Assembly (NCBI GenBank): GCA_003648985.1
Contig: QMQQ01000012.1
Span: forward strand, 1-15,782
From: Candidatus Woesearchaeota archaeon
Lineage (GTDB): Archaea; Nanobdellota; Nanobdellia; Woesearchaeales; B54-G15
Direction: 5' to 3'
Length of the DNA: 15,782 nucleotides
Positions 1-6,904 of this stretch are shown in pieces. The position numbers were made by a program, and so were the translations under genes. The first letter of the stretch is position 1. Each line of letters opens with the position of its first letter. The notes under the pieces are model-generated. The model was not told the origin of the DNA. It ran no database searches and saw nothing but the letters and a program-made list of their open reading frames with translations.

Positions 1-258
1 AACGTCGGTACTAATAAGATATTATGCTTTAATGCAACAATTACCGCCGATGGTGTAGGTATTAATAAAGTAATTGCAACAGGATATTCTCCAGATTTGG
101 GTAGGGGTGTTTCTGATATAGATGAAGAGGTTGAGGTTACAGTTTCACCACGGCGTGCGTGGGGTTATTCTCTTTCATTTCTTCGCTCCTTTTTACTTTT
201 TATTTATTCCTTTTTCCAACAAATAAAACTTCAAATTCATCATCTAATTGTACGTTAA
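1..258 (+). CDS. 3' end of a putative secreted or surface protein (partial)
   Basis: An open frame enters from the left edge in frame 1 and ends at TAA 256-258, giving 85 residues. The first 50 are polar and beta-like (for example FNATITADGVG and EEVEVTVSP), similar in style to the repeated beta-sandwich domains of archaeal surface proteins. The tail carries two arginines followed by an aromatic, hydrophobic stretch (about residues 54-74) that could be a C-terminal membrane segment. This hydrophobic tail is odd because it has arginine inside it, and the frame +2 downstream (159-347) also stays open and reads hydrophobic, so a sequence error or frameshift near base 150 is possible. No family can be named from so short a piece. 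It converges with the minus-strand gene ending at 413. Confidence 0.5.
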   Translation, partial: NVGTNKILCFNATITADGVGINKVIATGYSPDLGRGVSDIDEEVEVTVSPRRAWGYSLSFLRSFLLFIYSFFQQIKLQIHHLIVR

Positions 259-412
259 TATTTTATATCTTCATTCACGTTTTTCATATAGCGTTGTGCT
301 CGATTCGGATATTCCCCTTTCTTATATCAATTACATATGCAACATAGAAAGTATGAACTCCCAATCTAAAATAGATTAATTCAAGTCAGAAAAAAGATAT
401 TTTCAATTAAAA
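259..412. other. Gene-free convergent gap
   Basis: This AT-rich stretch separates the stop at 256-258 from the stop of the minus-strand gene at 413. I see no tRNA-like cloverleaf, no strong hairpin and no repeat. It contains several short T-runs on either strand, which could serve archaeal transcription termination. Confidence 0.4.
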
Positions 413-1171
413 TCAAGAAGTTCTGCATTTAATTCTAAACTTCTTCAACTTTTTTGAACTTCTTTCAAGAATGAAGTGTTGATAAATTTGTCTTCTTGGT
501 TCTTCGGATGTAAAAAACCTTTTTTCAGGGTCTTCAATAAAATAGACTGATCCTTTGTATTTTATTCTATAGGTTTTTGGAAGGGGATCGAATCTCTTTT
601 TTTCATCAAGAACTAGCGCGAGATAACCTGCATGAAAATCAAAGGCGAAAAAATCAAGCTTTATTTCCCTACCTTCGATGAAAATACCTGCTAGAATGGA
701 ATAATAAATCTTTGCCAAGGCTCTGCCGACATCATAATCATCTCCTAAGCAGTTTTCAAGCCACCATTCCCGCAGATTTGCTTCTCCCATGTTTTTTATA
801 CCTGCTCGACCTTCAACGCATAGTTCGTTTGCATACAAACTTATGCCTCTATATGGTGGTTTTAATTCTACCTTATAAATATTCGCAACCACGTCTGGAA
901 CAGGCAAAGATTTTCTTTTTTCGTCCCATATTCTTGAATCTTTTTCAAGCGCTTTTCTGTACAATTTATCAGCAAGTTTAGGATAAGACCCATCGCTGGC
1001 AACAACAAAATAATCCCACATTTCTGGATTTTTGTCTCTGCCTAAATAAAATGAGGCCATAAAATCCTTTATATTAGGAAGCTCCGAAAGGATTAAAAAT
1101 TCAGTGTTTTTCGCACTTTCTTCTGAAACATCTACATATTCTCCTGGCATCGAGCGAAGCTCATATTTCAT
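413..1171 (-). CDS. Conserved-looking hypothetical soluble protein, 252 aa
   Basis: I do not recognise this protein. The frame extends to an ATG at 1204, but the internal ATG at 1171 (protein starting MKYELRSMPG) is preceded at five bases by AAGGTGA (1183-1177, minus strand), a good Shine-Dalgarno match, so I place the start there. The protein is highly charged, with no signal peptide or membrane segment. Its middle is hydrophobic and helical (around IYYSILAGIF), followed by KLDFFAFDFHAGYLALVLDE and a very basic C-terminus. The charge pattern with even codon use suggests a real gene. It stands alone, divergent from ribosomal protein uL16 with a 123-base gap, and converges with the surface-protein fragment. 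Nothing nearby indicates its role. Confidence 0.7.
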   Translation of the reverse strand: MKYELRSMPGEYVDVSEESAKNTEFLILSELPNIKDFMASFYLGRDKNPEMWDYFVVASDGSYPKLADKLYRKALEKDSRIWDEKRKSLPVPDVVANIYKVELKPPYRGISLYANELCVEGRAGIKNMGEANLREWWLENCLGDDYDVGRALAKIYYSILAGIFIEGREIKLDFFAFDFHAGYLALVLDEKKRFDPLPKTYRIKYKGSVYFIEDPEKRFFTSEEPRRQIYQHFILERSSKKLKKFRIKCRTS

Positions 1172-1176
1172 GATTT

Positions 1177-1183
1177 TCACCTT
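1177..1183 (-). promoter_or_regulatory. Shine-Dalgarno site AAGGTGA deciding the 1171 start
   Basis: On the minus strand AAGGTGA lies five bases before the ATG at 1171. The upstream ATG at 1204 has no such site, so the shorter protein is preferred. Confidence 0.6.
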
Positions 1184-1202
1184 TAAGTAAGAAGGAATTA
1201 AC

Positions 1203-1211
1203 ATTTAAAAA
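1203..1211 (-). promoter_or_regulatory. TATA-like box for the 413-1171 gene
   Basis: Minus-strand TTTTTAAAT is centred about 36 bases before the ATG at 1171. This implies a short leader of about 10 bases rather than a fully leaderless mRNA, consistent with the Shine-Dalgarno site seen there. Confidence 0.4.
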
Positions 1212-1264
1212 GTTTTCTCACCGTTCCGTGAATACTAAAACTAAACCAAAATCAAACCACAATC

Positions 1265-1273
1265 TTTATAAAA
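1265..1273 (+). promoter_or_regulatory. TATA box for uL16, leaderless spacing
   Basis: TTTATAAAA is centred 26 bases before the ATG at 1295. Archaeal TATA boxes sit about 26-27 bases before the transcription start, so the transcript should start at or next to the start codon. Confidence 0.65.
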
Positions 1274-1294
1274 CACCTCTTTTTCAAAAAGGCC

Positions 1295-1822
1295 ATGGCA
1301 AGGCTCAGAAAAGGTATAGCTTATAGAAATCTTGAAAGGCCATATACTAGAGTTAGCAAGTTTAGAGAAAAGAGTTTTATCAGGGCAACTCCGAGAGTTA
1401 ATATAATCAAATTTACTATGGGCGACCCAAATGGAAAATTTGAATATAGGCTTGATTTAGTTTCGAAAGATTCAATTCAGGTACGTCATAACGCTCTTGA
1501 AGCAAGCAGATTGACAGTAAATAGGCATCTTGAAAAAAAACTGGGAAAAAAAGGTTACCACTTTAAGCTAAGAGTTTATCCTTTTCATATCCTTCGTGAA
1601 AATCCAATTGCAGCAGGAGCAGGCGCAGACAGAGTTAGCAAAGGAATGAAGCAATCATTTGGCAAGCCAATCGGCAGTGCAGCGCAGATAAGTGCAGGAC
1701 AAAGCATAATGTTCGTTGATGTAAACAAAGCAGACATTCCAGTAGCAAAAACAGCTTTAGAAAGAGCAATTAAGAAACTGCCATGCAAATGCACAATAAA
1801 GATTTCTGAAATCAAAGCCTAA
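1295..1822 (+). CDS. rpl10e: Large ribosomal subunit protein uL16 (archaeal L10e)
   Basis: The 175-residue product is the archaeal/eukaryotic form of uL16, which sits near the tRNA corridor and the central protuberance of the large subunit. The N-terminus MARLRKGIAYRNLERPYTR is the family signature, and the central blocks HLEKKLGK, YHFKLRVYPFHILREN and the glycine/alanine-rich AAGAGADRVSKGMKQSFGKP are the conserved loop region of L10e. The length is normal for archaea and the protein is basic throughout. The start follows directly from the TATA spacing, and no Shine-Dalgarno site is present, which fits a leaderless mRNA. It is followed after 43 bases by hisS, which has its own TATA-like element. 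A tandem uL16-hisS arrangement is therefore two adjacent transcription units or a readthrough pair. Confidence 0.97.
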   Translation: MARLRKGIAYRNLERPYTRVSKFREKSFIRATPRVNIIKFTMGDPNGKFEYRLDLVSKDSIQVRHNALEASRLTVNRHLEKKLGKKGYHFKLRVYPFHILRENPIAAGAGADRVSKGMKQSFGKPIGSAAQISAGQSIMFVDVNKADIPVAKTALERAIKKLPCKCTIKISEIKA

Positions 1823-1834
1823 TTAAGCGACAAA

Positions 1835-1845
1835 TTTTTAATAAA
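1835..1845 (+). promoter_or_regulatory. TATA-like box for hisS
   Basis: TTTTTAATAAA is centred about 26 bases before the hisS ATG at 1866, the same leaderless spacing as for uL16. The T-rich run that follows (about 1851-1862) could also terminate the uL16 transcript. Confidence 0.5.
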
Positions 1846-1865
1846 GCCGTCTTTTCTTTTTCGAT

Positions 1866-3146
1866 ATGGAATTGCAAAGAGCAAAAGGAACAAGAGATTT
1901 TATGCCAGAAGAAAAAATTCTAAGGAATGAAATAGTTTCTACTCTGAAAGCAATGTTTGAACGCTATGGATTTTATCCAATAGAAACACCGATTCTCGAG
2001 CGATTTTCAACATTGTCTGCAAAATACGCCGGCGGCTCAGAAATACTTAAAGAAACATTCAAGCTTACTGATCAAGGTGGTAGACAACTCGGCCTTCGAT
2101 ATGATCTTACTGTGCCATTAGCACGATTTATTGCTATGAATCCAACACTGAAAATGCCTTTTAAGCGTTATCAGATCGGCAGGGTTTTCAGAGACGGCCC
2201 AATAAAGCTTGGCCGTTACAGGGAATTCTGGCAATGCGATGCTGACATTGTCGGTTGTAAAGACTTAATTGCAGATGTTGAAATTCTTCAAATGGCTCTC
2301 GATGCGTTCAATGCGCTTGATTTAGATGTGATTATAAAGCTAAACAGCAGAAAGCTTCTTGATGAAATCTTTTCCTATACAAAGGTTCCTCAAGAAAAGC
2401 GCATAGATGCAATACTTTCTATCGATAAACTGGAAAAATTCGGTTGGGATTATGTTGAAAAGGAATTGACAGAACTTGGCTTGAAAGAAGAAACTATTAA
2501 AACATTAAAAGATATATTTTCAATCAAAGGCGAAAATAAAGAGATTATTGAAAATCTAAAAAAGATTCTCGGTTCTGATTTAGAAGGACTTAAAGAAGTA
2601 GAAGAAATTTTAAGCTATTTTGAAGATGAAAAGAGAATATTGTTTACTCCTTCACTTGCGAGAGGTTTAGCTTATTACACAGGTCCGATCTACGAAGTTT
2701 TCTTGCAAAAAAGCGAAATAACAAGTGCGGTTGCTGCAGGAGGCCGTTATGACGAGATGATCGGTAGGTTCGCAAGTGCAAATGCAAAACGCGAAATTCC
2801 TGCAACTGGAATAGCTTTTGGCTTGGACGTGATTATGGATGCGATGAAAGAAAAGAGAAAAGAACTACCAAAGACTAAAGCAAGAGTGCTGATCATTCCA
2901 ATAGGAACAAAAAAAGAAAGTTTCAAGCTTGCGGTTCAGCTCAGAAAGGTAGGAATAAATGCTGACCTTGCAATAGTCGAGCGAAGCATCAAAAAGCAAC
3001 TCGAATATGCAAACGCACTTAATATTCCCTATGTGATTTTTTACGGAGAAGAAGAATTGAAAAAAGGAAAGATAAAACTCAAAAATATGCAAACAGGCGA
3101 AGAAACAGAATTAACTAAAGAAGACTTGATTAATTTACTAAAATAA
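1866..3146 (+). CDS. hisS: Histidyl-tRNA synthetase
   Basis: This cytoplasmic class II aminoacyl-tRNA synthetase attaches histidine to tRNA-His. It has 426 residues, the usual size. The N-terminal KGTRDFMPEE (residues 7-16) is typical. Motif 1 lies around FYPIETPILE (36-45), motif 2 around RYQIGRVFRDGPIKLGRYREF (101-121), and the histidine-specific RGLAYYTGPIYEVF is at 266-279 with the catalytic arginine R266. Motif 3 spans AAGGRYDEMIGRF (290-302) through ATGIAFGLD (313-321). An insertion of about 100 residues between motifs 2 and the histidine motif is helical, and the C-terminal 90 residues form the anticodon-binding domain. All key residues are present. It ends 22 bases before the convergent stop of the LAGLIDADG-like gene. 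Confidence 0.97.
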   Translation: MELQRAKGTRDFMPEEKILRNEIVSTLKAMFERYGFYPIETPILERFSTLSAKYAGGSEILKETFKLTDQGGRQLGLRYDLTVPLARFIAMNPTLKMPFKRYQIGRVFRDGPIKLGRYREFWQCDADIVGCKDLIADVEILQMALDAFNALDLDVIIKLNSRKLLDEIFSYTKVPQEKRIDAILSIDKLEKFGWDYVEKELTELGLKEETIKTLKDIFSIKGENKEIIENLKKILGSDLEGLKEVEEILSYFEDEKRILFTPSLARGLAYYTGPIYEVFLQKSEITSAVAAGGRYDEMIGRFASANAKREIPATGIAFGLDVIMDAMKEKRKELPKTKARVLIIPIGTKKESFKLAVQLRKVGINADLAIVERSIKKQLEYANALNIPYVIFYGEEELKKGKIKLKNMQTGEETELTKEDLINLLK

Positions 3147-3168
3147 CACCAGAGGTCATACTGCACAT

Positions 3169-4011
3169 TTAGATATCATCGTATTCCTGGATACCTAAGC
3201 TACTTAAACGGGCTAAACGAATTCTTTTAAGGCGTTCATCTAAAAGCCTACGAACATCCATTTCTTCATCGTATTGATTTGAGAACTTAGCTCTTTTTCT
3301 TTTTCGTGCATTTATTTTCTCTAAAATCTCACCATACCTACCTCTATAATCTATTTCCATTAGTTCGTTATAGTTTTGAATAAGGTTTTCTAGTTTTTCT
3401 CTCTTAGGCCCAGAAACGAGTCCTTGCTTTATAAGTGCTTCAAGAGATTTTAGAGAATTTATCCTCATTAAATAGCCTTTTGAATCGCTCCAAACATTAG
3501 CACTTACAGCAAAGATTTCTCTTAGCAAACTTGAAATCTGCTTTAGCCAAAAAACACCTCTTTTTTTGCGCAATTCAAATCTTGGAACTACTCTCTCTAT
3601 ATCAGAACGCATAATCCTTCTTATTGTATACCCTACTCTTCCTCTTGAATCGAATGCTCCCCGTAGATAAATCCTCAAAAGAGAACTGCGGCCAATTATT
3701 GATTGAGGTGATCCTGTCAATCCATTGGTTTCTCTAAAAATCAATTCGTACAAATTTCCTTTATGTATGCGAAAACGAACATAATAACCGCTATGATTTC
3801 GCATATATTCTACTACGATTTCCTCTTTGTTATCAAACAAATAAACAAGCCTTCTAAGACAACGTGTAAAATATACGAGATAAGGATCCTTATTTTGAAT
3901 GGTTAATTCAAGAATTCTTTTCCATGTTCTCCGTGCTTGAATAAACCCCAATACATAATAAAAACAAGATCGATCTTCTCTATTTAGCTCTTTTATTCTT
4001 ATTTTACTCAT
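3169..4011 (-). CDS. LAGLIDADG-fold protein lacking both catalytic acids
   Basis: The 280-residue protein has two degenerate LAGLIDADG helices: VLGFIQARRTW at residues 20-30 and LRGAFDSRGRV at 116-126. After the second motif come the expected beta and helix elements of the family, ending in ISSLLREIF, GYLMRINSLKSLEAL and GPKREKLENL (159-210). In homing endonucleases the eighth position of each motif is the Mg2+-binding Asp or Glu; here both are Arg (R27 and R123), so cleavage is unlikely. A DNA- or RNA-binding role, as in other domesticated LAGLIDADG proteins, is an inference. The C-terminus (about 225-260) is basic. It follows map after only 7 bases on the same strand, with no recognisable Shine-Dalgarno site, so it is probably co-transcribed with map. 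It is free-standing, not inserted into another gene. Confidence 0.75.
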   Translation of the reverse strand: MSKIRIKELNREDRSCFYYVLGFIQARRTWKRILELTIQNKDPYLVYFTRCLRRLVYLFDNKEEIVVEYMRNHSGYYVRFRIHKGNLYELIFRETNGLTGSPQSIIGRSSLLRIYLRGAFDSRGRVGYTIRRIMRSDIERVVPRFELRKKRGVFWLKQISSLLREIFAVSANVWSDSKGYLMRINSLKSLEALIKQGLVSGPKREKLENLIQNYNELMEIDYRGRYGEILEKINARKRKRAKFSNQYDEEMDVRRLLDERLKRIRLARLSSLGIQEYDDI

Positions 4012-4018
4012 TTTGATA

Positions 4019-4918
4019 TCATACTAGCGTTAATATTGTCGGTTTATCTTTAACCAATATTGTATGTTCTGCCTGACTAACTAAGCCATGCTCCTTATCT
4101 ACCAACGGTGGAAAGCTTTCAATAGTCTTTTCCTTTAATAATTGAGCCAGAGCAAAATTCACCTGATGTTTTGGAAATTTTTTAGTTAGCCATCTTGTTG
4201 TAAAAGGCAGACCTTTTCTTTTTTCAATCTCGCGCAGAATGTTTCTAACAAAGCCGAGCCTGACTGGTTTCTTTTGTTTTAAAGCAAAAATCGTTGGTGG
4301 ACTGCTTTCATAAACTATGCCTGCTCCGGTTGATGCAAAAGGCTCAATCGCAATCAATTGATTTTCTTCTAGCGTTGTTTTATCGTTATTATCATAATTG
4401 GGTATGATCGGCTTTGAATGAATGTTATACTTATCCAATCCATGCCCTGTTAGGTTAACCACAGGTGAAAAACCGTACTTAACTATTGCATCATGTATTG
4501 CTCTTCCTAATTCACAAACCTTTACACCAGGTTTTGCAAGACCGATAGCTTCTTTTAAAGCTTCAACTGTGGCTTTAACAAGTTCGTTGTTTTCTTTGCT
4601 TAAATCAATTGTCGCTGCATTATCTCCAATATAGCCATCTACATGCACCCCTATGTCGATTTTCACAACCTGATCATCAAATTTTAGATTATCATTTTCT
4701 AAAGGACAGAAATGTGCAGCAACGTCATTTAAGCTTATCTGAGCAGGAAAAGCAATTTCACAGCCTTCTTTAATAATGAACTCTTCAACAGCATTGCAAA
4801 CTTCAACAACAAGTTTTCCTGGCTTAACGAGAGATTTAGCATATTCTAAAGCTTTAGCTGCAATCTGACATGCTTTTTTTAGCTTAGAAAATTCTTCTGA
4901 TTCTAAATCTATAATCAT
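4019..4918 (-). CDS. map: Methionine aminopeptidase, type II (archaeal)
   Basis: This enzyme removes the initiator methionine from nascent proteins. The 299-residue length matches archaeal type II enzymes. All five metal ligands of the pita-bread fold are visible: D88 (KIDIGV), D99 (GDNAAT), H159 (TGHGL), E192 (IEPF) and E284 (QAEHTI). H69 in AAHFCP is the substrate-side histidine. The helical subdomain inserted in type II enzymes lies around residues 200-275 (KKPVRLGFVRNILREIEKRKGLP). There is no N-terminal zinc-finger extension, as expected in archaea. A TATA-like element overlaps the stop of the upstream gene, so map may be transcribed on its own as well as from the signal peptidase promoter. 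The LAGLIDADG-like gene follows after 7 bases. Confidence 0.96.
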   Translation of the reverse strand: MIIDLESEEFSKLKKACQIAAKALEYAKSLVKPGKLVVEVCNAVEEFIIKEGCEIAFPAQISLNDVAAHFCPLENDNLKFDDQVVKIDIGVHVDGYIGDNAATIDLSKENNELVKATVEALKEAIGLAKPGVKVCELGRAIHDAIVKYGFSPVVNLTGHGLDKYNIHSKPIIPNYDNNDKTTLEENQLIAIEPFASTGAGIVYESSPPTIFALKQKKPVRLGFVRNILREIEKRKGLPFTTRWLTKKFPKHQVNFALAQLLKEKTIESFPPLVDKEHGLVSQAEHTILVKDKPTILTLV

Positions 4919-4941
4919 AATCTAAGAAGAAAATTCTTGCT

Positions 4942-4953
4942 ATTAAAAATTTA
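4942..4953 (-). promoter_or_regulatory. TATA-like element for map overlapping the previous stop codon
   Basis: The minus strand reads TAAATTTTTAAT here, with the TAA stop (4953-4951) of the upstream gene as its first three bases. Its centre is about 29 bases before the map ATG at 4918, which fits a leaderless start. Confidence 0.4.
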
Positions 4954-5424
4954 TTCTTTTATTTCCCAATAACAGATTTCAGACTGAGGAACAATACATA
5001 AACGGCTTCCTCTCCTAATGAAGATATAATCGCCGATATTACTAACAATAACTCCATCTATCCGTGAATGTTCTTTTTTAAGTACAACCGTAGCCTGCTT
5101 GCCGATGTATTGCCGAAAAGGATATACCATCTGAAAATCATTTTCAACAGCTTCTTGGCTCTGCAATTCAACAATCTGAATTCCATGAAGATAGACAACT
5201 CCAGGCACTTTAATTGGTTTTTCGCCTTGAGCACCCAACACTTTTGTCAGGATACTTCCTAAAAGCTCGCCAGTTCTTCTATTATATTCCTTTGGTATCA
5301 TTCTTACGATTGTATTCGGAAAGCAAATTCGCAATGCTTTTTTCTCTTTAATTGCACGATCAATCAAACCTTCAAGTCCTTGTTTTTCTTCCTGTCCTTT
5401 TTCTTCTCCAAATCCGATTCCCAT
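4951..5424 (-). CDS. Hypothetical protein with a possible Sm-like C-terminal domain
   Basis: The 157-residue protein has a charged N-terminus (about 1-30, rich in E, K and Q) followed by a beta-rich body. Residues 106-155 (from YIGKQATVVLKK, through RIDGVIVSNIGDYIFIRR, to IVPQSEICYWEI) have the pattern of a small five-stranded barrel, as in Sm/LSm proteins: a strand with a modified-target motif, a glycine turn, and a terminal strand ending in I-x-Y. The Sm1 Asp-x-x-x-Asn signature is not clear, so this is a weak fold guess. It starts one base after the stop of the signal peptidase gene, so the two are translated from one mRNA. GGTGA lies roughly ten bases before the ATG. There are no membrane segments, so a direct role in secretion is not shown. 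Confidence 0.65.
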   Translation of the reverse strand: MGIGFGEEKGQEEKQGLEGLIDRAIKEKKALRICFPNTIVRMIPKEYNRRTGELLGSILTKVLGAQGEKPIKVPGVVYLHGIQIVELQSQEAVENDFQMVYPFRQYIGKQATVVLKKEHSRIDGVIVSNIGDYIFIRRGSRLCIVPQSEICYWEIKE

Positions 5425-5425
5425 T

Positions 5426-5923
5426 TTAATATATCACCCCAACTACAACGCCAACTATTTGTTCAAATCTAACTTTCTCTGGATCTTTTACAGGATTATT
5501 ATCTCCTTTAACTATGAAATAAAATCCTTTTTCATCAACACCTTTTCCAATAACCCTATGCACAACAATACAATCGCATAGCTCAGACTTGTATGAAATA
5601 ATATCGCCTATTTTTATCTGCGTCGGATCTTTTGGAGTAATCTCGATTGTATTTGCTTCTGCATCAAAAACAGGATCCATTGAATTTGTATCTGTAAACA
5701 TTGCCCAGCTTGGATTTTCAACATCAATTACAACTTTATCTTGAAAAACATGAATCTGCTCTGGCTTTATCCAATCACTAGGAGAAGGTTTTTCAGGAGC
5801 AGCACTGCTAAGAGGAAATTGTGCTTTAGAAAGCTCAGAAAAAGCACTATTTGAAAACCAGCCAAGTAAAAACATTCCTGCTACAAATAACACCAAAAAT
5901 AACCTTCTTAAAAACACATGCAT
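5426..5923 (-). CDS. Signal peptidase I-like serine protease (S26 family, archaeal type)
   Basis: The 165-residue protein has one N-terminal membrane segment (about residues 6-25) and an extracytoplasmic catalytic domain. NSMDP at 80-84 matches the S26 box SM-x-P with nucleophile S81. VVHRVIG at 121-127 supplies H122, the position taken by histidine in archaeal and ER signal peptidases instead of the bacterial lysine. GDNN at 140-143 supplies the conserved D141. PTQIKIGDIISY (100-111) is the strand before the active site. The family removes signal peptides from exported proteins, such as the NosD-like protein in this window. The linker at 30-50 is rich in P, S and A. An alternative is a non-processing S26 relative, but all three expected residues are present. 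It is the first gene of a minus-strand unit, divergent from the DUF134 gene. Confidence 0.88.
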   Translation of the reverse strand: MHVFLRRLFLVLFVAGMFLLGWFSNSAFSELSKAQFPLSSAAPEKPSPSDWIKPEQIHVFQDKVVIDVENPSWAMFTDTNSMDPVFDAEANTIEITPKDPTQIKIGDIISYKSELCDCIVVHRVIGKGVDEKGFYFIVKGDNNPVKDPEKVRFEQIVGVVVGVIY

Positions 5924-5948
5924 GTTATTACTCCAAAGTAAGTTTGTA

Positions 5949-5957
5949 ATATAAAAA
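5949..5957 (-). promoter_or_regulatory. TATA-like box for the signal peptidase gene
   Basis: Minus-strand TTTTTATAT is centred about 30 bases before the ATG at 5923. GGAG at 5932-5929 (minus strand) lies close to the start and could assist if the leader is a few bases long. Confidence 0.45.
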
Positions 5958-6001
5958 TCTTTTGCTTTTTAAAAGTAGTAAAAAAGAACACGAACAAAAC
6001 C

Positions 6002-6010
6002 TTTATATAT
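6002..6010 (+). promoter_or_regulatory. TATA box for the DUF134 operon
   Basis: TTTATATAT is centred 28 bases before the ATG at 6034, but only 10 bases before the upstream in-frame ATG at 6016. The upstream ATG would lie inside or before the expected transcription start, so the operon should start at 6034. Confidence 0.65.
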
Positions 6011-6033
6011 AAGTTATGAATATATATTCAAAA

Positions 6034-6522
6034 ATGCCAAGACCAAGGCGAAGCAGATGGGTATGGTTTCAACCGCAAGTGACTTACTTTAAGCCAGTAG
6101 GCATTCCGCTAGCGCAACTAGAGGAGATCACTATCACTTACGATGAACTTGAAGCTCTTAGATTAAAACATTTGGAAGACTTAGAGCAAAAAGAAGCAGC
6201 AAAGAAAATGAAGATTTCCCAGCCTACTTTCCACAGAATAATTGAACAGGCATGCAAAAAAATTGCAGATGCCTTGGTCAATGGCAAAGCAATAAAAATT
6301 GAAGGAGGTGAGATAAAAATGGTTCCAGCTCCTGGCTTTGGAAGAGGTCCCGGAAGAGGAAGGGGCGCTGGCAGAGGTAGAGGAAGAGGTTTTGGTAGAA
6401 TGGGCATTCCTCCAACAAAGTGCGTTTGCCCAAATTGTGGCTACGAAGAAGCAAAAGTAAGAGGCGTTCCATGCAGAAGCAAGAAATGTCCTAAGTGCGG
6501 AACCCCTCTAATGGGCGCCTAA
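6034..6522 (+). CDS. DUF134 family HTH regulator fused to a Gly/Arg linker and zinc ribbon
   Basis: The 162-residue protein starts MPRPRRSRWV, the usual opening of DUF134 (COG1342) proteins, and TATA spacing supports this ATG over the one at 6016. Residues 1-95 hold the DUF134 domain with YFKPVGIPL and a helix-turn-helix around 50-75 (EAAKKMKISQPTFHRIIEQ), resembling sigma-factor region 4. Residues 101-122 are almost pure glycine and arginine (GFGRGPGRGRGAGRGRGRGF). The C-terminus has six cysteines at 130, 132, 135, 147, 152 and 155 (CVCPNCG, VPC, CPKCG), a zinc ribbon seen in short proteins of anaerobes. DUF134 proteins are presumed DNA-binding regulators and often sit beside NifX-like and ferredoxin-MinD genes. 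Here it is first in such an operon, so autoregulation is a reasonable guess. Confidence 0.9.
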   Translation: MPRPRRSRWVWFQPQVTYFKPVGIPLAQLEEITITYDELEALRLKHLEDLEQKEAAKKMKISQPTFHRIIEQACKKIADALVNGKAIKIEGGEIKMVPAPGFGRGPGRGRGAGRGRGRGFGRMGIPPTKCVCPNCGYEEAKVRGVPCRSKKCPKCGTPLMGA

Positions 6523-6528
6523 AATCTT

Positions 6529-6536
6529 GGAGGTGA
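6529..6536 (+). promoter_or_regulatory. Strong Shine-Dalgarno GGAGGTGA deciding the 6542 start
   Basis: GGAGGTGA lies five bases before the ATG at 6542. An in-frame TTG at 6527 overlaps this site and cannot be the start. The internal gene of the operon thus uses a Shine-Dalgarno site while the first gene appears leaderless. Confidence 0.8.
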
Positions 6537-6541
6537 AAAAA

Positions 6542-6904
6542 ATGCGTATAGCAATAAGTTGCGAAGGAAAAACACTTGAAAGTAATGTCGATCCACGTTT
6601 TGGAAGATGCGTTCATCTACTCATAGTCGAAGCAGAATCTCCAGACAAAATAAACCTAGTGAAAGTGATTGACAATCCAAATGTAAATGTGGGCGGTGGC
6701 GCAGGAATAAGTACAGCACAACTTGCAGCAAATGAAAATGTTGAAGCAATAATCACTGGCAACATAGGTCCAAGAGCATTCGGTGTAATGCAGCAGTTAA
6801 ATATAAAAGTTTATAGAGCAACAGGAAAAGCAATAGATGCAATCAAACAGCTTTTAGAAGGAAAGCTTGAGGAAATAACAATTCCAGGACCTATGTGGAA
6901 ATGA
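6542..6904 (+). CDS. NifX/NifB-C family protein (dinitrogenase FeMo-cofactor biosynthesis-like, COG1433)
   Basis: The 120-residue protein has the RNase H-like small domain that binds metal-sulfur clusters in NifX, NafY, the NifB C-terminus and the Desulfovibrio orange protein. MRIAISCEGKTLESNVDPRFGRC at the N-terminus, VGGGAGISTAQLAA in the middle and AIITGNIGPRAF (with Gly-Pro turn) are family hallmarks. The end KLEEITIPGPMWK is typical. No nitrogenase genes are nearby, so nitrogen fixation is not implied. The context is a cluster with DUF134 and two ferredoxin-MinD ATPases, as in orange-protein loci of anaerobes, so the ligand may be a Mo/Cu-S or Fe-S cluster, which is inference. It overlaps the next gene by four bases (ATGA). 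Confidence 0.9.
   Translation: MRIAISCEGKTLESNVDPRFGRCVHLLIVEAESPDKINLVKVIDNPNVNVGGGAGISTAQLAANENVEAIITGNIGPRAFGVMQQLNIKVYRATGKAIDAIKQLLEGKLEEITIPGPMWK

Noticed and set aside
712..981. Open frame on the plus strand within the 413-1171 gene
   Set aside because: It lies wholly antisense to a longer gene with a Shine-Dalgarno site, has no promoter and gives a Leu/Cys/His-rich product typical of a shadow frame.
3169..4918. Intein or intron homing endonuclease in map
   Set aside because: Methionine aminopeptidase is uninterrupted, the LAGLIDADG-like frame has its own start and stop, and its catalytic acids are missing.
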